From: Clostridia bacterium
GTDB taxonomy: Bacteria > Bacillota > Clostridia > Peptostreptococcales > Anaerovoracaceae
Direction of reading: 5' to 3'
NCBI GenBank assembly: GCA_024403135.1
Contig: JAKSSK010000005.1
Location: forward strand, 1 to 61,447
DNA: 61,447 nucleotides
Part shown: one piece after another, positions 1 to 7,775 of the stretch
How positions within the stretch are numbered: the first letter of the stretch is position 1
Layout of the letters: the number at the start of each line of letters is the position of its first letter
Notes under the pieces: generated by a model
Told to the model about the DNA's origin: nothing
Seen by the model: the letters and a program-made list of their open reading frames with translations, nothing else
Database searches by the model: none
Translations under genes and position numbers: made by a program

Positions 1-52
1 TAAGTCGAGATAGATGATTGTCTAATACAGAACCCGGCTTATAGACTTGCCC
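1..52 (+). ncRNA. rnpB: RNase P RNA, 3' end (partial)
   Basis: This is the last ~50 nt of the catalytic RNA of RNase P, which matures tRNA 5' ends; the gene starts outside the window. The sequence shows GATAGATGATTGTCTAATAC followed by ACAGAACCCGGCTTA at 27-41. ACAGAA is the 3' half of universal helix P4, and the CCCGGCTTA tail is typical of bacterial RNase P RNA. A hairpin with T-runs follows directly. The reading is from recognised conserved words only, since most of the RNA is not visible. Confidence 0.85.
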
Positions 53-60
53 AATACATG

Positions 61-96
61 AAAGAAATAGGACATGCAATGCATGTCCTTTCTTTA
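61..96. terminator. Bidirectional terminator between rnpB and prfC
   Basis: A perfect 9-bp stem, AGGACATGC (69-77) with GCATGTCCT (81-89) and a 3-nt loop, is flanked by TTTCTTT on the plus side and by AAAGAAA, which reads TTTCTTT, on the minus side. It can therefore end rnpB on the plus strand and prfC on the minus strand, and it lies exactly between the two convergent genes. Confidence 0.85.
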
Positions 97-1674
97 TTCT
101 GTCAAATCTAAAGCTTCTACCAGGTTAATCTCTGGATGCTTTTCCTTGAAGTATGTAAGTGTGAAATCGTTTGCAAAGAGGATGATAGGTCTTTGGAAGT
201 GGTCGAATACCAGCATAGTTCTTGTATCTAGCACTTTCTTTACATCCTCTAAGTCGTTTGTAACCCATCTAGCCACCGAGTAGTCTAGATGATCCATTCT
301 AACTTCAGCGTTGTATTCGTTCTTCAGTCTGTATTCAAATACCTCGAATTGAAGCTGTCCTACAGCACCAATTACAACCTCGTTGTACTCATTTCTGTAA
401 ACCTGTATTGCACCTTCCTGTGCCAGCTGATCAACTCCCTTTTGGAAGTGCTTTGCCTTCATGGTATCCTTTGGAGTTACAAGGCAGAATAGCTCAGGTG
501 GGAAGGTAGGCAGCGGTTCAAAGAATAGCGGTTCCTTTGAAACGTGAAGTGTATCTCCAATCTGGTAGTTACCGGTGTCGTAGATGCCAATAATATCCCC
601 TGCAATGGCCGTTTCTACGTTTTCCCTATCATTGGCCATTAACTCAGTTGCCTGGCTTAAACGCATTGTTTTACCCGTTCTAGAAAGGGTAACATCCATG
701 CCTCTTGTGAAGGTTCCTGAACAAATTCTAAAGAATGCCAGTCTATCTCTATGCGCCGGGTTCATATTTGCCTGTATCTTGAAGATGAAACCTGAAAATT
801 CTTCATCCATAGGGTCAACATATCCATCGGTAGTCTTTCTCTTACCTGGAGCAGGTGACATATCTAGGAAGTGCTCTAGGAATGGAATTACACCAAAGTC
901 TGCTAGAGCAGAACCAAAGAAAACAGGAGATAACTTACCTGTATCTACAAGAGCTTTATCGAACTCATTTCCAGCACCTTGAAGAAGTTCTACTTCATCC
1001 CTTAGATTCTGAAGATTATATCCTGCCAGCTTTTCTTCAAGGATAGGGGAGAATACGCCATCTTCATCTAGTTTTATGGTTTCAGTCTCCTGACCAGCTT
1101 TGTAAAGGTGAACCTCGTTCTTTAATAGGTCATATATTCCCTGGAAGTTAAGTCCAGAGCCAATAGGCCAGGTTACTGGAGTAGAAGGTAGTCCAAGCAC
1201 GTCTTCTAGTTCCTGAACTAGATCAAATGGATCCTTAGCTTCTCGATCTAGCTTGTTTATGAAGGTGAAGATAGGGATTCCTCTCATAGAGCAAACCTTA
1301 AACAGCTTCTTAGTCTGTGTTTCAATACCCTTAGCACCATCGATAACCATAACTGCGCTATCTACTGAAGTTAGGATTCTGTATGTATCCTCACCGAAGT
1401 CGTTATGTCCTGGAGTATCCATGATGGATATTCTCTTATTGTCGTATTCAAACTGCATTACTGAGGAAGTGACGGAAATTCCTCTCTGTTTTTCAATCTC
1501 CATCCAGTCTGATGTGGCAAACTTTGAGTTTCTTCTAGCTTTTACGCTTCCTGCTTCTCTAATGGCACCTCCGTGTAGAAGCAGCTTCTCAGTTAAGGTA
1601 GTCTTACCAGCATCTGGGTGGGATATTATTCCGAATATTCTTCTTGAATTTATCTCTTCTTTTCTGTTTTTCAT
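94..1674 (-). CDS. prfC: Peptide chain release factor 3
   Basis: RF3 is the translational GTPase that recycles RF1/RF2 from the ribosome after peptide release and helps quality control. The 526-residue protein has full family length. The P-loop SHPDAGKTT lies near residue 18, the switch II region DTPGHNDF and the NKLD guanine motif follow, and the RF3-specific C-terminal domain ends with FQRPIILFAND. The start is the first possible one: an in-frame TAG lies four codons upstream and the codons between (AAT, ACC, CTC) cannot start. No Shine-Dalgarno sequence precedes the ATG. An extended -10 box sits so that the transcript should begin at the ATG. It is transcribed alone, divergently from the MATE gene. 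Confidence 0.97.
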   Translation of the reverse strand: MKNRKEEINSRRIFGIISHPDAGKTTLTEKLLLHGGAIREAGSVKARRNSKFATSDWMEIEKQRGISVTSSVMQFEYDNKRISIMDTPGHNDFGEDTYRILTSVDSAVMVIDGAKGIETQTKKLFKVCSMRGIPIFTFINKLDREAKDPFDLVQELEDVLGLPSTPVTWPIGSGLNFQGIYDLLKNEVHLYKAGQETETIKLDEDGVFSPILEEKLAGYNLQNLRDEVELLQGAGNEFDKALVDTGKLSPVFFGSALADFGVIPFLEHFLDMSPAPGKRKTTDGYVDPMDEEFSGFIFKIQANMNPAHRDRLAFFRICSGTFTRGMDVTLSRTGKTMRLSQATELMANDRENVETAIAGDIIGIYDTGNYQIGDTLHVSKEPLFFEPLPTFPPELFCLVTPKDTMKAKHFQKGVDQLAQEGAIQVYRNEYNEVVIGAVGQLQFEVFEYRLKNEYNAEVRMDHLDYSVARWVTNDLEDVKKVLDTRTMLVFDHFQRPIILFANDFTLTYFKEKHPEINLVEALDLTE

Positions 1675-1680
1675 GAGGGT

Positions 1681-1689
1681 ATTCTAACA
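1681..1689 (-). promoter_or_regulatory. Extended -10 promoter of prfC (leaderless start predicted)
   Basis: On the minus strand the sequence reads TG-T-TAGAAT, an extended -10 element with five of six -10 bases. The expected transcription start, seven bases further on, is 1674, the A of the prfC ATG. I see no good -35 hexamer at 16-18 bp, which is common for extended -10 promoters. Confidence 0.55.
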
Positions 1690-1695
1690 TACCTG

Positions 1696-1724
1696 TTGAA
1701 AAAAGAAAAGGAGGGGAGTATAAT
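1696..1724 (+). promoter_or_regulatory. Sigma-A promoter of the MATE gene
   Basis: TTGAAA (1696-1701), a 17-bp spacer and a perfect TATAAT (1719-1724). The predicted start near 1731 leaves a ~20-nt leader containing the AAGGAG ribosome binding site, so the upstream TTG at 1731 cannot be the initiation codon. Confidence 0.85.
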
Positions 1725-1751
1725 ACTTCTTTGTTCGTTAAGGAGAAGAAA

Positions 1752-3119
1752 ATGGATAAAGATAGACCAAATACAGTTGAAAACAAGATGGGCGTAGCTC
1801 CAATAAAACAGCTGCTTATTGAAATGTCATGGCCAGCTATTTTATCCATGAGCATAGGCGCCCTTTACAATATTGTGGACAGTCTGTTCGTATCTAGAAT
1901 ATCTGAAGATGCACTAACAGCAGTATCCATAGTTCATCCATTGCAGATGCTAATTATCGCTATGGCAGTAGGTTCTGGAGTAGGTGTTAACTCATATATA
2001 GCTAGACTACTAGGTGCAAAGAAGCAGGGTGATGCAGATAAGGCTGCAACTACAGGAATATTCATTGGAATATTAAACTATCTTATATTCCTTGCAGCAG
2101 GCATATTCGTACCTGAGCTATTCGTATCTCAGTATGCAGATCCTGGCACAGAGATATATACACAGGCCTGCGTATACCTAAGGATAATCTTCATTGGATC
2201 ATTCTTTACTAATGTTGAGATAATCATTGAAAAGATTCTTCAGGCAACAGGAAATATGAAGGCACCAATGTGGTGCGCTCTTACTGGTGCATTTGTAAAC
2301 ATCGCACTTGACCCAATTTTAATCTTTGGACTATTTGGTATTCCTGCTATGGGAGTTGCAGGGGCAGCAATTGCAACAGTATTTGCACAGCTATGCTCAC
2401 TATTCGTAGGTACAGTAATCCTGCTTAAGGGTGAACACCTAGTAAACATTCACTTTCACGGCTTTAAGCTTGACTGGAGAATAGTTAAGGGAATATACGT
2501 AGTAGGACTTCCATCGATTATCATGCAGTCAATTGCATCGGTAATGACAGTCTTCTATAACGCTATCCTTGTTCAGTACTCAACTACAGCAGTTGCAGTA
2601 TTAGGTGTATACTTTAAGCTTCAGTCATTTGCATTCATGCCAGTATTTGGTCTTAACCAAGGTGCAATGCCTCTAATTGGCTTTAACTATGGAGCAAAGA
2701 ACAAGAAGAGGATGATAGAAGCATATAAGACTGCACTTATGATTGCAGTATGCATCATGGCCCTATGCGTAGTGCTTTTCCAGGCTATTCCTGCAACACT
2801 ACTTGGAATATTCGATGCATCAGCTAACATGCTACTTATTGGTGTTCCAGCACTTAGAATTATCTCAATAAACTTCATACCTGCAGCTTTTGGTATCATG
2901 AACGGATGTGTATTCCAGGCTACAGGCCACGGCCTTTACTCACTGATCTGCTCAGTATTAAGACAGTTAGTTGGTATCTTACCTCTAGCTTATCTATTCG
3001 CAAAGATTGGCGGAGTAGCATTCTCATGGTGGTCATTCCCATGTGCTGAGGCTATTGGCCTTGTTTACAGCTTTATCATGCTAAAGAAGCTATACAATAA
3101 AGAAATCAAGGTATTGTAA
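1752..3119 (+). CDS. MATE family multidrug/Na+ antiporter
   Basis: A polytopic inner-membrane exporter of the MATE family, which expels cationic drugs or metabolites in exchange for Na+ or H+. The 455-residue protein has about twelve hydrophobic segments in two six-helix halves. The first half carries the LLIEMSWPAILSM entry typical of MATE proteins, and the second has the NQGAMPLIGFNYGA motif near residue 308. The ATG at 1752 is chosen because AAGGAG lies seven bases upstream and the promoter rules out the earlier TTG. It is monocistronic, with its own promoter and a strong terminator. The substrate cannot be told from sequence. Confidence 0.93.
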   Translation: MDKDRPNTVENKMGVAPIKQLLIEMSWPAILSMSIGALYNIVDSLFVSRISEDALTAVSIVHPLQMLIIAMAVGSGVGVNSYIARLLGAKKQGDADKAATTGIFIGILNYLIFLAAGIFVPELFVSQYADPGTEIYTQACVYLRIIFIGSFFTNVEIIIEKILQATGNMKAPMWCALTGAFVNIALDPILIFGLFGIPAMGVAGAAIATVFAQLCSLFVGTVILLKGEHLVNIHFHGFKLDWRIVKGIYVVGLPSIIMQSIASVMTVFYNAILVQYSTTAVAVLGVYFKLQSFAFMPVFGLNQGAMPLIGFNYGAKNKKRMIEAYKTALMIAVCIMALCVVLFQAIPATLLGIFDASANMLLIGVPALRIISINFIPAAFGIMNGCVFQATGHGLYSLICSVLRQLVGILPLAYLFAKIGGVAFSWWSFPCAEAIGLVYSFIMLKKLYNKEIKVL

Positions 3120-3132
3120 TATATGTGAACTG

Positions 3133-3157
3133 AGAGTCCAATTTGGACTCTTTTTTC
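3133..3157 (+). terminator. Terminator after the MATE gene
   Basis: AGAGTCCA (3133-3140) and TGGACTCT (3144-3151) form a perfect 8-bp stem with a 3-nt loop, followed by a T-run to 3156. Confidence 0.9.
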
Positions 3158-3186
3158 TTGTAAAAAACAAAATGGTTGAATATACT
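3158..3186 (+). promoter_or_regulatory. Promoter of the secreted repeat protein
   Basis: TTGTAA (3158-3163), a 17-bp spacer and TATACT (3181-3186). The -35 box starts right after the T-run of the preceding terminator. The predicted start near 3193 gives a ~24-nt leader with AAGGAGG at 3204-3210. Confidence 0.75.
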
Positions 3187-3216
3187 CTAGGTAAGAAATA
3201 TTTAAGGAGGATAACT

Positions 3217-4941
3217 ATGAAAAAGAAAGTTTTAACACTGGTTTTATCTCTTGCTTTGGTATTTACAATGATGCCTGTAAGCTCCTTCGCAGATAATAAG
3301 GTGGATTACACTGAATTTCTAGAAGGTGCTCTGCAAGCAGCAACTCTTGATACAGAAGTTGAAAATACACAGGCAGGAGCAGTTATGGCTGCAGCTCTAA
3401 AGGCCATGGCAAGACAGCCTGAAGAAAAAGATGTTCTTTTAAAAGAAGCAAATAGACTAATCGATGCCATCGCTTTATCTGAAAACGATGGACAGGCTCT
3501 AGCTATTGGATACTTAGGAGAGACTTATCTTTTATGTATTGCTCATCAACCAGAAGCATACAAAGGTTTAAGGAAAGCAGTTGACACCATGTTAGTAGGC
3601 ATTGCCCTTGCAACTTCAGAAGATAAGGCTTCAGCTATTGGTTATTTAGCTGGTCAATATATCGAATCAGATGAGAATCCATACTTTGATGAAGAGGCTG
3701 CTGGTGCACTTTGTGCAATCGCAGTACAGCCAGAAGTAGCTAATGACGTTAATAAGATCGTTAAAAAGGCAGTAGACGCAATACTTCTACAGTTTGGAGA
3801 ATCCAATATAAATGCAATGAGCGATTTTGCTACTAGAGTTGCATTTTATGGTTCTAAGCAACCAGAGACTATTGATCACCTATTAGATTTAGCAGATAGA
3901 GGACTACTAGCACTAGGTCTTCAAGTAGATGGCTGGAAGTCCTATGCAATAGCTGACATGGGTATGGCTTGTGCAGATATGATTTCAAAACGACCTGAGA
4001 AGGCAAATGATGCTCTTAAACTATTCGATGAACTAGCAACTGCTGTTACTCTAAAGACTGGTAAGTCTGCTGCAGGTATTGAAAACATTGGTGTAGCTGC
4101 TTTTGAAGCTATTGCTAGACAACCTGAAATGGTGGATTACATTATCCAGGAAGTTGAAAAGAAGCTTGTAGTTCTCCAGACAGTGGATAAGAAGTACATC
4201 GTAACATTCGTATCACTAGGCGGTGAAGATATTGATCCTATGGTAGTTGAAAAGGGTGAATACCTAGATTTATCTTTTATTGATGGTACTTGCTACTTTG
4301 ATGCAGAATGCACTAGAGAAGTAGGCTGGGATTACAAGGTAAGTAGGAATATGAAGCTTTATGTAGTTCCATACGATCCTTCAGTATGGGACGATAGCGA
4401 TTCAGCTGTTAAGGACCTAGCACAAATGCTTTTAAGCAAGGATTATTCAGACCTTAAGGCAATTATTAAGGATGAATACGTAATGCTTGAATGGGACTGC
4501 TATGAATACGCTAATGGATTTGAAATCTATGCAGATGGAGAATTAGTAGAAGATGTTGAAGAAGCTCAAGGATTAATAGCAACTTCAGTTCAGCAGTTAG
4601 CTAATGAATACAACGTTAAGCCTTATCTAAAGCTTGGAGATACTAAGTACTATGCAGAAGAACTGTTTGCACAACCAACACTTGGAAAGGTTAAGGTTAA
4701 ATCTGTAACTAGAAAAGATGGTAAGGTAACAGTTAAGTATAAGAAGGTTTCAGGCGCTCAAACTTACGAAGTAAGATACAAGATAGGTAAGGGTAAGTGG
4801 AAGACAGTTTCTGCTAAGAAGCTTTCAAAGACATTTAAGGCTAAAGGTACTGTAAAGGTTAAGGTTAGAGCCGTATATGCTGCTGGAGAAGTAGATGTAG
4901 TAGGACCTTGGTCAAAAGTTAAAACTTTGAAGAAGAAATAG
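3217..4941 (+). CDS. Secreted protein with six 44-residue helical repeats and a basic fibronectin-like tail
   Basis: No named family is recognised for the whole protein (574 aa). It begins with a Sec signal peptide (MKKK, a hydrophobic core, and a likely cut after SSFA at residues 22-25). Residues 55-320 hold six Ala-rich helical repeats, each marked by [Q/R]PE at residues 67, 111, 171, 215, 259 and 302, which is spacings of 44, 60, 44, 44 and 43. Residues ~326-386 resemble a Listeria-Bacteroides (Flg_new/InlB B-type) repeat. Residues ~490-574 look like a fibronectin III-like beta domain very rich in Lys. The N-terminal part is acidic and the tail basic, which would suit binding to anionic wall polymers (inference). 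ATG 3217 is chosen for its AAGGAGG site; the upstream in-frame start lies before the promoter's start point. It is monocistronic. Confidence 0.8.
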   Translation: MKKKVLTLVLSLALVFTMMPVSSFADNKVDYTEFLEGALQAATLDTEVENTQAGAVMAAALKAMARQPEEKDVLLKEANRLIDAIALSENDGQALAIGYLGETYLLCIAHQPEAYKGLRKAVDTMLVGIALATSEDKASAIGYLAGQYIESDENPYFDEEAAGALCAIAVQPEVANDVNKIVKKAVDAILLQFGESNINAMSDFATRVAFYGSKQPETIDHLLDLADRGLLALGLQVDGWKSYAIADMGMACADMISKRPEKANDALKLFDELATAVTLKTGKSAAGIENIGVAAFEAIARQPEMVDYIIQEVEKKLVVLQTVDKKYIVTFVSLGGEDIDPMVVEKGEYLDLSFIDGTCYFDAECTREVGWDYKVSRNMKLYVVPYDPSVWDDSDSAVKDLAQMLLSKDYSDLKAIIKDEYVMLEWDCYEYANGFEIYADGELVEDVEEAQGLIATSVQQLANEYNVKPYLKLGDTKYYAEELFAQPTLGKVKVKSVTRKDGKVTVKYKKVSGAQTYEVRYKIGKGKWKTVSAKKLSKTFKAKGTVKVKVRAVYAAGEVDVVGPWSKVKTLKKK

Positions 4942-4943
4942 AT

Positions 4944-4967
4944 AAAAGCTCCCATATGGGAGCTTTT
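4944..4967. terminator. Bidirectional terminator between convergent genes
   Basis: AAAAGCTCCC (4944-4953) and GGGAGCTTTT (4958-4967) form a 10-bp stem with an ATAT loop. T-rich flanks on both strands let it serve the secreted repeat protein (plus) and the Cys-rich protein (minus), whose stop codon begins immediately beyond it. Confidence 0.9.
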
Positions 4968-5504
4968 TTATGGATAAATGTGTATATATTCTTCTCTTTC
5001 ATCAGAATCCATCTTTACTAGGTCGTAGATTCTCTCATCACGGATTAGATGCTTCCATACGGTGTATGTAGCCTTTATGAATTTTGGATCAAGTTCTTCA
5101 TGGATCAGCGGGCATTCATAAGGAAGCTCATCTATTGTCTCTATTAGAATTAACTCACCATCCTTTATGTGGGGCGCAAGAGGAAAGGTCCTGCACTGAA
5201 TTGGCCTCTTTTCTCTAGGGCAGTTTGGCGGGTTAGTACACTTTACGAAATATATCTTACCAAACCATGAGTCTGGAAAATCGTAGTCCTCAGCAAGTTC
5301 CTGGGTCCAGCTTAGCCAAGGATCTTTTTTGTTATGTATCTTTTCCTCACCAGGAAGAAGGTAGATACCCATTTCCTCATCAAAGCCTTCGTCTATGCAG
5401 CATAGACAGTTGCATAGTGTGCCACAGTCGTATGGTACAGGATTAACTCTATCTAGCAGCCTATATATTGCTTTATATGTTCTCTTTTTAATATTACTTT
5501 TCAT
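4968..5504 (-). CDS. Cysteine-rich metal-cluster protein (YkgJ-like)
   Basis: A 178-residue soluble protein of the putative zinc- or iron-chelating (YkgJ-like) kind found across Clostridia; no reaction is known. Eight cysteines fall in groups: CGTLCNCLCC near residues 27-36, KCTNPPNCP near 90-96, QCR near 104, and a final ECP near 130. This is a pattern suited to a bound metal or Fe-S cluster. It has its own promoter and shares a terminator with the gene opposite. There is no Shine-Dalgarno before the ATG; TATAAT lies so that transcription should begin at the ATG. The function stays open. Confidence 0.75.
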   Translation of the reverse strand: MKSNIKKRTYKAIYRLLDRVNPVPYDCGTLCNCLCCIDEGFDEEMGIYLLPGEEKIHNKKDPWLSWTQELAEDYDFPDSWFGKIYFVKCTNPPNCPREKRPIQCRTFPLAPHIKDGELILIETIDELPYECPLIHEELDPKFIKATYTVWKHLIRDERIYDLVKMDSDEREEYIHIYP

Positions 5505-5510
5505 GCCAAT

Positions 5511-5539
5511 ATTATATCTTAAAAACCTTGAATTGTATA
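5511..5539 (-). promoter_or_regulatory. Promoter of the Cys-rich gene (leaderless start predicted)
   Basis: On the minus strand: TATACA (5539-5534, four of six -35 bases), a 17-bp spacer and a perfect TATAAT (5516-5511). The predicted transcription start is 5504, the A of the ATG. It overlaps the divergent yebC promoter. Confidence 0.6.
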
Positions 5540-5556
5540 TCTATTTAGTGTATACT
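5528..5556 (+). promoter_or_regulatory. Sigma-A promoter of yebC
   Basis: TTGAAT (5528-5533), a 17-bp spacer and TATACT (5551-5556). The predicted start is near 5563, leaving a ~49-nt leader that ends in a strong AAGGAGGTG ribosome binding site. The -35 box lies inside the divergent promoter of the Cys-rich gene, so polymerase cannot occupy both at once. Confidence 0.8.
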
Positions 5557-5611
5557 AACATAGTTAAATAATTAATTAATTTATTAAAATATATGGACAA
5601 GGAGGTGTCTC

Positions 5612-6337
5612 ATGGGTAGACACGGTACAATCGCAGGAAGAAAGGCAGCTCAAGACTCAAAGAGAGCCGCAATGTTTACAAAATATGCTAGAGCAATTAT
5701 CGTTGCAGCAAAGGCAGGTGGAAATCCTGAATACAACTCATCACTTAGACTAGCAATCGATAAGGCTAGAGCAATCTCAATGCCAAATGATAAGATTCAA
5801 AGAGCCATCAAAAAAGGTACTGGCGAACTTGAAGGCGAATCATACGTTGAACAATCATACGAAGGTTACGGTCCAGGTGGAGTAGCTATTATCGTTGAAG
5901 CACTTACAGATAATACAAACAGAACTACTGCATCAGTTAGATCAGCATTCGATAAGCACGGTGGCAACCTAGGAACACCTGGTTGTGTATCATATATGTT
6001 CTCAAGAAAGGGCGTTATTGTAATTGAAAAGACTGATGAAGTCGATGAAGATTCACTAATGGAAACTGCTCTTGAAGCTGGCGCAGACGATTTCGTAACA
6101 GAAGAAGATTGCTTCGAAATCTACACAGATCCAGCATCACATACAGATGTACATACTGCAATCGTAGAAGCAGGTTATGAACCTCTAGAATCAGATGTAA
6201 ACTTCGTTCCATCAATGGAAGCTACACCTGGTGAACACGACATCACAAAGTTAAGAAAGCTAATTGACGTATTAGAGGATAACGACGACGTTCAAAAGGT
6301 TCACACTAACTGTGCAATCGATTTATATGAAGAATAG
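5612..6337 (+). CDS. yebC: YebC/TACO1 family protein
   Basis: The 241-residue protein has full family length and the signature opening MGRHGTIAGRKAAQDSKRA, the NPEYNSSLRLAIDKA segment near 44 and the acidic C-terminal third. The family was long annotated as transcriptional regulators (PmpR); recent work on TACO1/YebC links it to relief of ribosome stalling at polyproline stretches, the same problem EF-P (also in this window) solves. It is monocistronic with its own promoter and terminator. Glutamine is written almost only as CAA, as in efp, which suggests high expression. Confidence 0.95.
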   Translation: MGRHGTIAGRKAAQDSKRAAMFTKYARAIIVAAKAGGNPEYNSSLRLAIDKARAISMPNDKIQRAIKKGTGELEGESYVEQSYEGYGPGGVAIIVEALTDNTNRTTASVRSAFDKHGGNLGTPGCVSYMFSRKGVIVIEKTDEVDEDSLMETALEAGADDFVTEEDCFEIYTDPASHTDVHTAIVEAGYEPLESDVNFVPSMEATPGEHDITKLRKLIDVLEDNDDVQKVHTNCAIDLYEE

Positions 6338-6341
6338 GTAG

Positions 6342-6364
6342 AAAGGGCGGGTATTCGCCCTTTT
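6342..6364 (+). terminator. Terminator after yebC
   Basis: AAAGGGCG (6342-6349) pairs with CGCCCTTT (6356-6363) over a 6-nt loop, followed by TTTTAAT. Confidence 0.85.
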
Positions 6365-6379
6365 AATATATGTGGTAAT

Positions 6380-6553
6380 AAATCCTGAGACTCTCGTCAG
6401 GAACTTGTAATTGAACCTACAACATATTAAAGGGATTCAGCGCATCCCATCGGATGAAATGCCTCCATAGAGTGGACTTCAGAAGACGGATCAAGAAACC
6501 CACCTATCGAAAGATAGGCGTCAATTATCGTTCCAACGGCTTACTTGGGATTT
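6380..6553 (+). ncRNA. ssrS: Probable 6S RNA
   Basis: 6S RNA mimics an open promoter and sequesters sigma-A polymerase. This 174-nt non-coding stretch folds by eye into a long rod: AAATCCTGA (6380-6388) with 6545-6553, CGT (6395-6397) with 6536-6538, GGAAC (6400-6404) with GTTCC (6530-6534), and TAATTGA (6408-6414) with TCAATTA (6521-6527). A mostly open centre follows, with ACCTACAAC, AAAGGGATTC and AAACCCACCT, words I associate with clostridial 6S RNAs, and a CCTATC-GAAA-GATAGG hairpin. An alternative hairpin TCCTGA/TCAGGA (6383-6388/6397-6402) would disrupt the closing stem, much as 6S refolds when pRNA is made. No clear promoter is seen. It could instead be an unknown leader of ackA, which starts 20 nt downstream. 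Confidence 0.7.
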
Positions 6554-6572
6554 CTTATTGTTCGGAGGAAAA

Positions 6573-7769
6573 ATGAAGATATTAGTAATTAACTGTGGCA
6601 GCTCATCACTTAAATATCAAGTGATAGACATGAATGACGAACACATGATGTGCAAGGGAACCATCGAAAGAATAGGAGTAGAAGGTTCTAACTTAGTGCA
6701 CAAAAAGGATGGCCAGGCTTTTAGAGTGGAAAAGGAACTAAAGAACCACCTTGATGCAATAAATCTAATGATAGAGACCATCACTTCAGAAAAGGTGGGA
6801 GTAGTTAAGGATATACACGAAATAGACGCCTGCGGCCATAGAGTAGTTCACGCAGGAGAAAAATATAATGGATCAGTAACGATCACTGATGATGTTGTGG
6901 ATGCACTAATTGAATGTTCAGACCTTGCACCACTACATAATCCAGCAAACATATTAGGAATTAAAGCCTGTGAAGAGCTAATGGGAGATATTCCGCAGGT
7001 AGGAGTATTTGACTCAGCCTTTCACCAGACAATCCCTAAAGAGGTATATATGTACGCTCTTCCTTATGAATACTACGAAAAGTATGGAGTGAGAAGATAC
7101 GGATTTCACGGAATTAGCTATTCATACGTATCAAAGAGAGCATGCGAAATACTAGGAAAGAAGCCAGAAGATACTAATCTAGTTATGAGCCATCTAGGAG
7201 GAGGTAGCACTGCCTGTGCATTTATGAAGGGTAAGAGCTACGACACTTCAACAGGATTTACTCCACTTGAGGGAGTGATGATGGGAACTAGAACAGGAGA
7301 CTTTGATCCAAGTATAGTTACATACATCATGGAAAAGGAAGGCCTATCCATTGATGAAATGAACAAGGTTCTAAATAAACAGTCCGGACTACTTGGAATT
7401 AGCGGAGTATCTGGAGATTTTAGAGACCTAGATAAGGCGTCAGCTGAAGGTAACGAAAGGGCAAAACTTGCCATAGATATGTTCTGCTACAGGGTTAAGT
7501 CATACATCGGTAGATACCTTGCAGAGATAAACGGAGCAGACGCCATCGTATTCACCGGAGGCATAGGGGAAAACAGACCTGACGTAAGAAGAAGGGTTTG
7601 TCAAGGTTTATCCAACCTAGGAGTTAAGATAGACCTAGAAAAGAATCAGGTGATGGGTAAAGAGATGATTATTTCAACAGATGATTCACCTATTAAAATC
7701 ATGGTAATTCCAACCAATGAAGAACTGATGATAGCAAGAGAAACATTGATGACTATTAAAGAAAGATAG
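6573..7769 (+). CDS. ackA: Acetate kinase
   Basis: It converts acetyl phosphate and ADP to acetate and ATP, the ATP-yielding last step of mixed-acid or amino-acid fermentation. The 398-residue protein has full length and the family's landmarks: NCGSSSLKY at residues 7-15, the catalytic-region DSAFHQTIP near 147, HLGGGST near 207, and FTGGIGEN near 328. The ATG at 6573 follows GGAGG by four bases; the TTG 15 nt earlier lacks a site. It heads a run that continues with a formate/nitrite-type channel and polA. No phosphotransacetylase gene is beside it. Confidence 0.97.
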   Translation: MKILVINCGSSSLKYQVIDMNDEHMMCKGTIERIGVEGSNLVHKKDGQAFRVEKELKNHLDAINLMIETITSEKVGVVKDIHEIDACGHRVVHAGEKYNGSVTITDDVVDALIECSDLAPLHNPANILGIKACEELMGDIPQVGVFDSAFHQTIPKEVYMYALPYEYYEKYGVRRYGFHGISYSYVSKRACEILGKKPEDTNLVMSHLGGGSTACAFMKGKSYDTSTGFTPLEGVMMGTRTGDFDPSIVTYIMEKEGLSIDEMNKVLNKQSGLLGISGVSGDFRDLDKASAEGNERAKLAIDMFCYRVKSYIGRYLAEINGADAIVFTGGIGENRPDVRRRVCQGLSNLGVKIDLEKNQVMGKEMIISTDDSPIKIMVIPTNEELMIARETLMTIKER

Positions 7770-7775
7770 TATATA

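Noticed and set aside
1253..1687. 144-codon plus-strand ORF antisense to prfC
   Set aside because: It mirrors conserved RF3 codons, including the P-loop region, and lacks a ribosome site.
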